Positions 9,110-10,585 of a stretch of DNA of 10,585 nt are shown in pieces. Numbering within the stretch: the stretch's first letter is position 1; every line of letters begins with the position of its first letter. The DNA comes from an uncultured Klebsiella sp. Its GTDB lineage: Bacteria > Pseudomonadota > Gammaproteobacteria > Enterobacterales > Enterobacteriaceae. The notes below the pieces were generated by a model. It ran no database searches. It had not been told where the DNA came from and worked only from the letters and a program-made list of their open reading frames with translations. The translations under genes and the position numbers were made by a program. The stretch spans positions 1-10,585 of the forward strand of contig CABUCP010000063.1 in assembly GCA_902490055.1 (NCBI GenBank), in the 5' to 3' direction.

Positions 9110-9766
9110 TTACGCGCTTTCCGCCAGTTGTTCGAAGGTCAGCGCCACCGGAGTGATGCGCTGCAGTTCTTCAAAAGAGAGGCCGTTAAAAATTTCCCGC
9201 ACCACCGGACCACCCGCGGTAATATCAATGACCGCCAGGTCGGTATAGATGCGGCTGACGCAGCCAACGCCGGTCAGCGGGTAGCTGCACTGTTCGACCA
9301 GTTTGCATTCGCCATCGCGGGTCAGGTGGTCCATCATCACAAACACCTGGCGCGCGCCAATGGCCAGATCCATCGCCCCGCCGACTGCCGGAATAGAGTC
9401 CGGCGCGCCGGTGCTCCAATTGGCGAGATCGCCGCTGGCCGAGACCTGATAAGCCCCCAGCACGCAGATATCGAGATGGCCGCCGCGCATCATGGCGAAG
9501 GAGTCGCCGTGATGGAAGAAACAGCCCCCCTGCAGCAGGGTCACATACTCTTTACCGGCATTGATCAGTTCCGCATCTTCTTCGCCGGGCTGCGGTTTTG
9601 GCCCCATGCCCAACAGGCCATTTTCACTGTGCAGGAACACTTCTTTATCGGCAGGTAGATAGTTGGCGATGCGGGTCGGTAACCCGATACCAAGGTTAAC
9701 GTAAGCGCCTTCCGGAATATCGCGGGCCACGCGCTGGGCCATTTCGTCACGGGTGAGTTTTTGCAT
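9110..9766 (-). CDS. pcaJ: 3-oxoadipate CoA-transferase subunit B (beta)
   Basis: This is the beta subunit of succinyl-CoA:3-oxoadipate CoA-transferase, which with PcaI moves CoA from succinyl-CoA to 3-oxoadipate. The 218-residue protein has the family-I CoA-transferase active-site SENG motif at 47-50, where Glu48 forms the glutamyl-CoA intermediate. The glycine-rich NLGIGLPT is at 24-31, and the ISTGAP-like substrate region appears as NWSTGAPDSIPAVGGAMDL at 115-133. The ATG at 9766 is preceded by GAGGAG at good spacing, and the stop codon of pcaI lies ten bases upstream. Its own TAA runs into the AAGGA that serves pcaF. The closest alternative, acetoacetate CoA-transferase AtoA, is unlikely given the neighbours. 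Confidence 0.95.
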   Translation of the reverse strand: MQKLTRDEMAQRVARDIPEGAYVNLGIGLPTRIANYLPADKEVFLHSENGLLGMGPKPQPGEEDAELINAGKEYVTLLQGGCFFHHGDSFAMMRGGHLDICVLGAYQVSASGDLANWSTGAPDSIPAVGGAMDLAIGARQVFVMMDHLTRDGECKLVEQCSYPLTGVGCVSRIYTDLAVIDITAGGPVVREIFNGLSFEELQRITPVALTFEQLAESA

Positions 9767-9776
9767 GTTCGGCTCC

Positions 9777-10463
9777 TCAGGCGCTTTGTGCGGCGGTCAG
9801 ATTTTCCAGCGAGAAAACGCGCTGGACGAAAATCCCCGGAGTGATAATGTTTTCCGGGTCAAGTTCGCCTAACGCCACCAGCTGCGAGATTTCAACAATG
9901 GTGGTTTTAGCGGCGGTCGCCATGATAGGGCCAAAGTTGCGCGCCGCCTTGCGGTAGACCAGGTTGCCCCAGCGGTCGCCGCGATGGGCTTTAATCAGCG
10001 CAAAGTCCGCTTTGATCGGGTATTCCAGCACGTAATGGCGGCCGTCAATTTCGCGGGTTTCTTTCCCTTCCGCCAGCGGCGTGCCGTAACCGGTCGGGGT
10101 GAATACTGCGCCAAGGCCCGCGCCGGCGGCCTGAATACGCGCCGCCAGATTACCCTGCGGCACCAGCTCCAGCTCAACTTTGCCGCGGCGGTAGAGGTCG
10201 TCAAAAATCTGTGAATCCACCTGACGCGGGAAGGAGCAAATCATTTTGCGTACCCGCCCGGCTTTCAGCAGCGCCGCCAGCCCCACTTCACCGTTACCCG
10301 CATTGTTATTAATGATGGTTAGGTCGCGGGCGCCCTGCTCAATCAGGGCGTCAATCAGGTACGTCGGCTGTCCGGCGGGGCCAAATCCGCCGATCATGAT
10401 GGTCGCGCCGTCGTGGATCCCGGCGATGGCCTCACTTAGCGTCGACACGCTTTTATCAATCAT
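9777..10463 (-). CDS. pcaI: 3-oxoadipate CoA-transferase subunit A (alpha)
   Basis: This is the alpha subunit of succinyl-CoA:3-oxoadipate CoA-transferase and the first gene of the operon. The 228 residues carry the CoA-transferase signature DGATIMIGGFGPAGQP at 18-33 (GGF at 25-27). INNNAGNGEVGLAALL (51-66), the PQGNLAARIQAAGAGLGAVF stretch (102-121) and FTPTGYGT (121-128) are typical of the alpha chain. The start is the ATG at 10463, which has AAAGGAG about eight bases upstream. No fusion or frameshift separates it from pcaJ, so the enzyme is the usual two-subunit form. The intergenic region before it holds PcaR-like boxes and a candidate promoter, so it is probably induced by 3-oxoadipate through an IclR-family activator, as in Pseudomonas and Acinetobacter. 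That regulation is inferred. Confidence 0.95.
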   Translation of the reverse strand: MIDKSVSTLSEAIAGIHDGATIMIGGFGPAGQPTYLIDALIEQGARDLTIINNNAGNGEVGLAALLKAGRVRKMICSFPRQVDSQIFDDLYRRGKVELELVPQGNLAARIQAAGAGLGAVFTPTGYGTPLAEGKETREIDGRHYVLEYPIKADFALIKAHRGDRWGNLVYRKAARNFGPIMATAAKTTIVEISQLVALGELDPENIITPGIFVQRVFSLENLTAAQSA

Positions 10464-10479
10464 CAGGTCGCTCCTTTAT

Positions 10480-10494
10480 GTGCGGTAATCGCAC
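10480..10494. promoter_or_regulatory. PcaR/PcaU-like operator box C (pcaI-proximal)
   Basis: GTGCGGTAATCGCAC is a nearly perfect inverted repeat. As written on the + strand it differs at two positions from the 15-bp Pseudomonas putida PcaR target as I recall it (GTTCGATAATCGCAC). It lies between the candidate -10 and the pcaI ribosome binding site, only 16 bases from the ATG, a position where bound protein would be expected to repress. Confidence 0.5.
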
Positions 10495-10515
10495 TTTTAT
10501 GCGTTGTTCGCACAA

Positions 10516-10544
10516 AATGTGACCCGCTTAACGATGTTGGTCAA
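10516..10544 (-). promoter_or_regulatory. Candidate sigma-70 promoter of the pcaIJFBDC operon
   Basis: On the - strand, TTGACC at 10544-10539 (5 of 6 to the -35 consensus) is followed after 17 bases by CACATT at 10521-10516, a poor -10. A good -35 with a weak -10 suits an activator-dependent promoter, and operator box B abuts the -35 upstream. An alternative -10, CATAAA, lies nearer the gene but has no matching -35. Confidence 0.4.
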
Positions 10545-10559
10545 GGGCGATAATCGAAA
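10545..10559. promoter_or_regulatory. PcaR/PcaU-like operator box B
   Basis: GGGCGATAATCGAAA shares the 12-base core GCGATAATCGAA (10547-10558) with box A, 19 bases away. It touches the candidate -35 hexamer of the pcaI promoter, the usual position for an activator that contacts RNA polymerase. Confidence 0.55.
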
Positions 10560-10563
10560 TATG

Positions 10564-10578
10564 GTGCGATAATCGAAC
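10564..10578. promoter_or_regulatory. PcaR/PcaU-like operator box A
   Basis: On the - strand this reads GTTCGATTATCGCAC, one base different from the P. putida PcaR 15-mer as I recall it (GTTCGATAATCGCAC). It is the best of the three boxes and lies 19 bases from box B, so two dimers could bind nearly the same DNA face. It is at the window edge and could also serve a divergent gene beyond it. Confidence 0.6.
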
Positions 10579-10585
10579 ATCGTAT

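Noticed and set aside
9128..9658. 176-codon + strand open frame opposite pcaJ
   Set aside because: It is antisense to a complete CoA-transferase subunit, has no start signal and has no recognisable domain.
10518..10533. Possible CRP site (TGTGA-N6-TAACG) in the pca promoter region
   Set aside because: Only one half-site is good, with the other matching 3 of 5. It overlaps the candidate -10 and spacer, where CRP would not be expected to activate. It is too weak to list.

Overview
The window looks like chromosome from a Klebsiella/Raoultella/Enterobacter-type enterobacterium. The class I fumarase is close, from memory, to E. coli FumA/FumB. Coding sequence is GC-rich with enterobacterial codon use, a REP element follows a gene, and a compact pcaIJFBDC operon is present. 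Genus is an inference. I find no phage, insertion sequence, CRISPR array, tRNA or rRNA.

Left block, + strand (1-4913). A DASS-family dicarboxylate/tricarboxylate transporter, probably cut at its 5' end by the window edge, is followed across a strong hairpin terminator by a class I [4Fe-4S] fumarase of FumA/FumB type. Together they suggest uptake of a C4-dicarboxylate or tartrate and its conversion through malate/fumarate. A second terminator ends that unit. A separately promoted MscS-type mechanosensitive channel with a signal peptide and a periplasmic N-terminal domain follows.

Middle (4914-5398). This is a gene-free convergent intergenic region. It holds a REP palindrome next to the channel gene and then about 250 bp of very GC-rich sequence with several strong, partly mutually exclusive inverted repeats. 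I read this as a dispersed repeat or structured element, not a gene.

Right block, - strand (5399-10463). Reading right to left, the genes are pcaI, pcaJ, pcaF, pcaB, pcaD and pcaC, six tightly packed genes of the protocatechuate branch of the beta-ketoadipate pathway. PcaB cycloisomerises 3-carboxy-cis,cis-muconate, PcaC decarboxylates the lactone, and PcaD hydrolyses the enol-lactone to 3-oxoadipate. PcaIJ activates this with CoA from succinyl-CoA, and PcaF cleaves it to acetyl-CoA and succinyl-CoA. The ring-cleaving dioxygenase (pcaGH), a transporter and a regulator are not in the window. The promoter region (10464-10585) carries three copies of a 15-bp palindrome-like box resembling the PcaR/PcaU (IclR-family) operator.

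Overall this is a conventional catabolic region. The points most worth a second look are the operator array, the intergenic structured repeat, and the terminator sitting just before the fumarase ribosome binding site.
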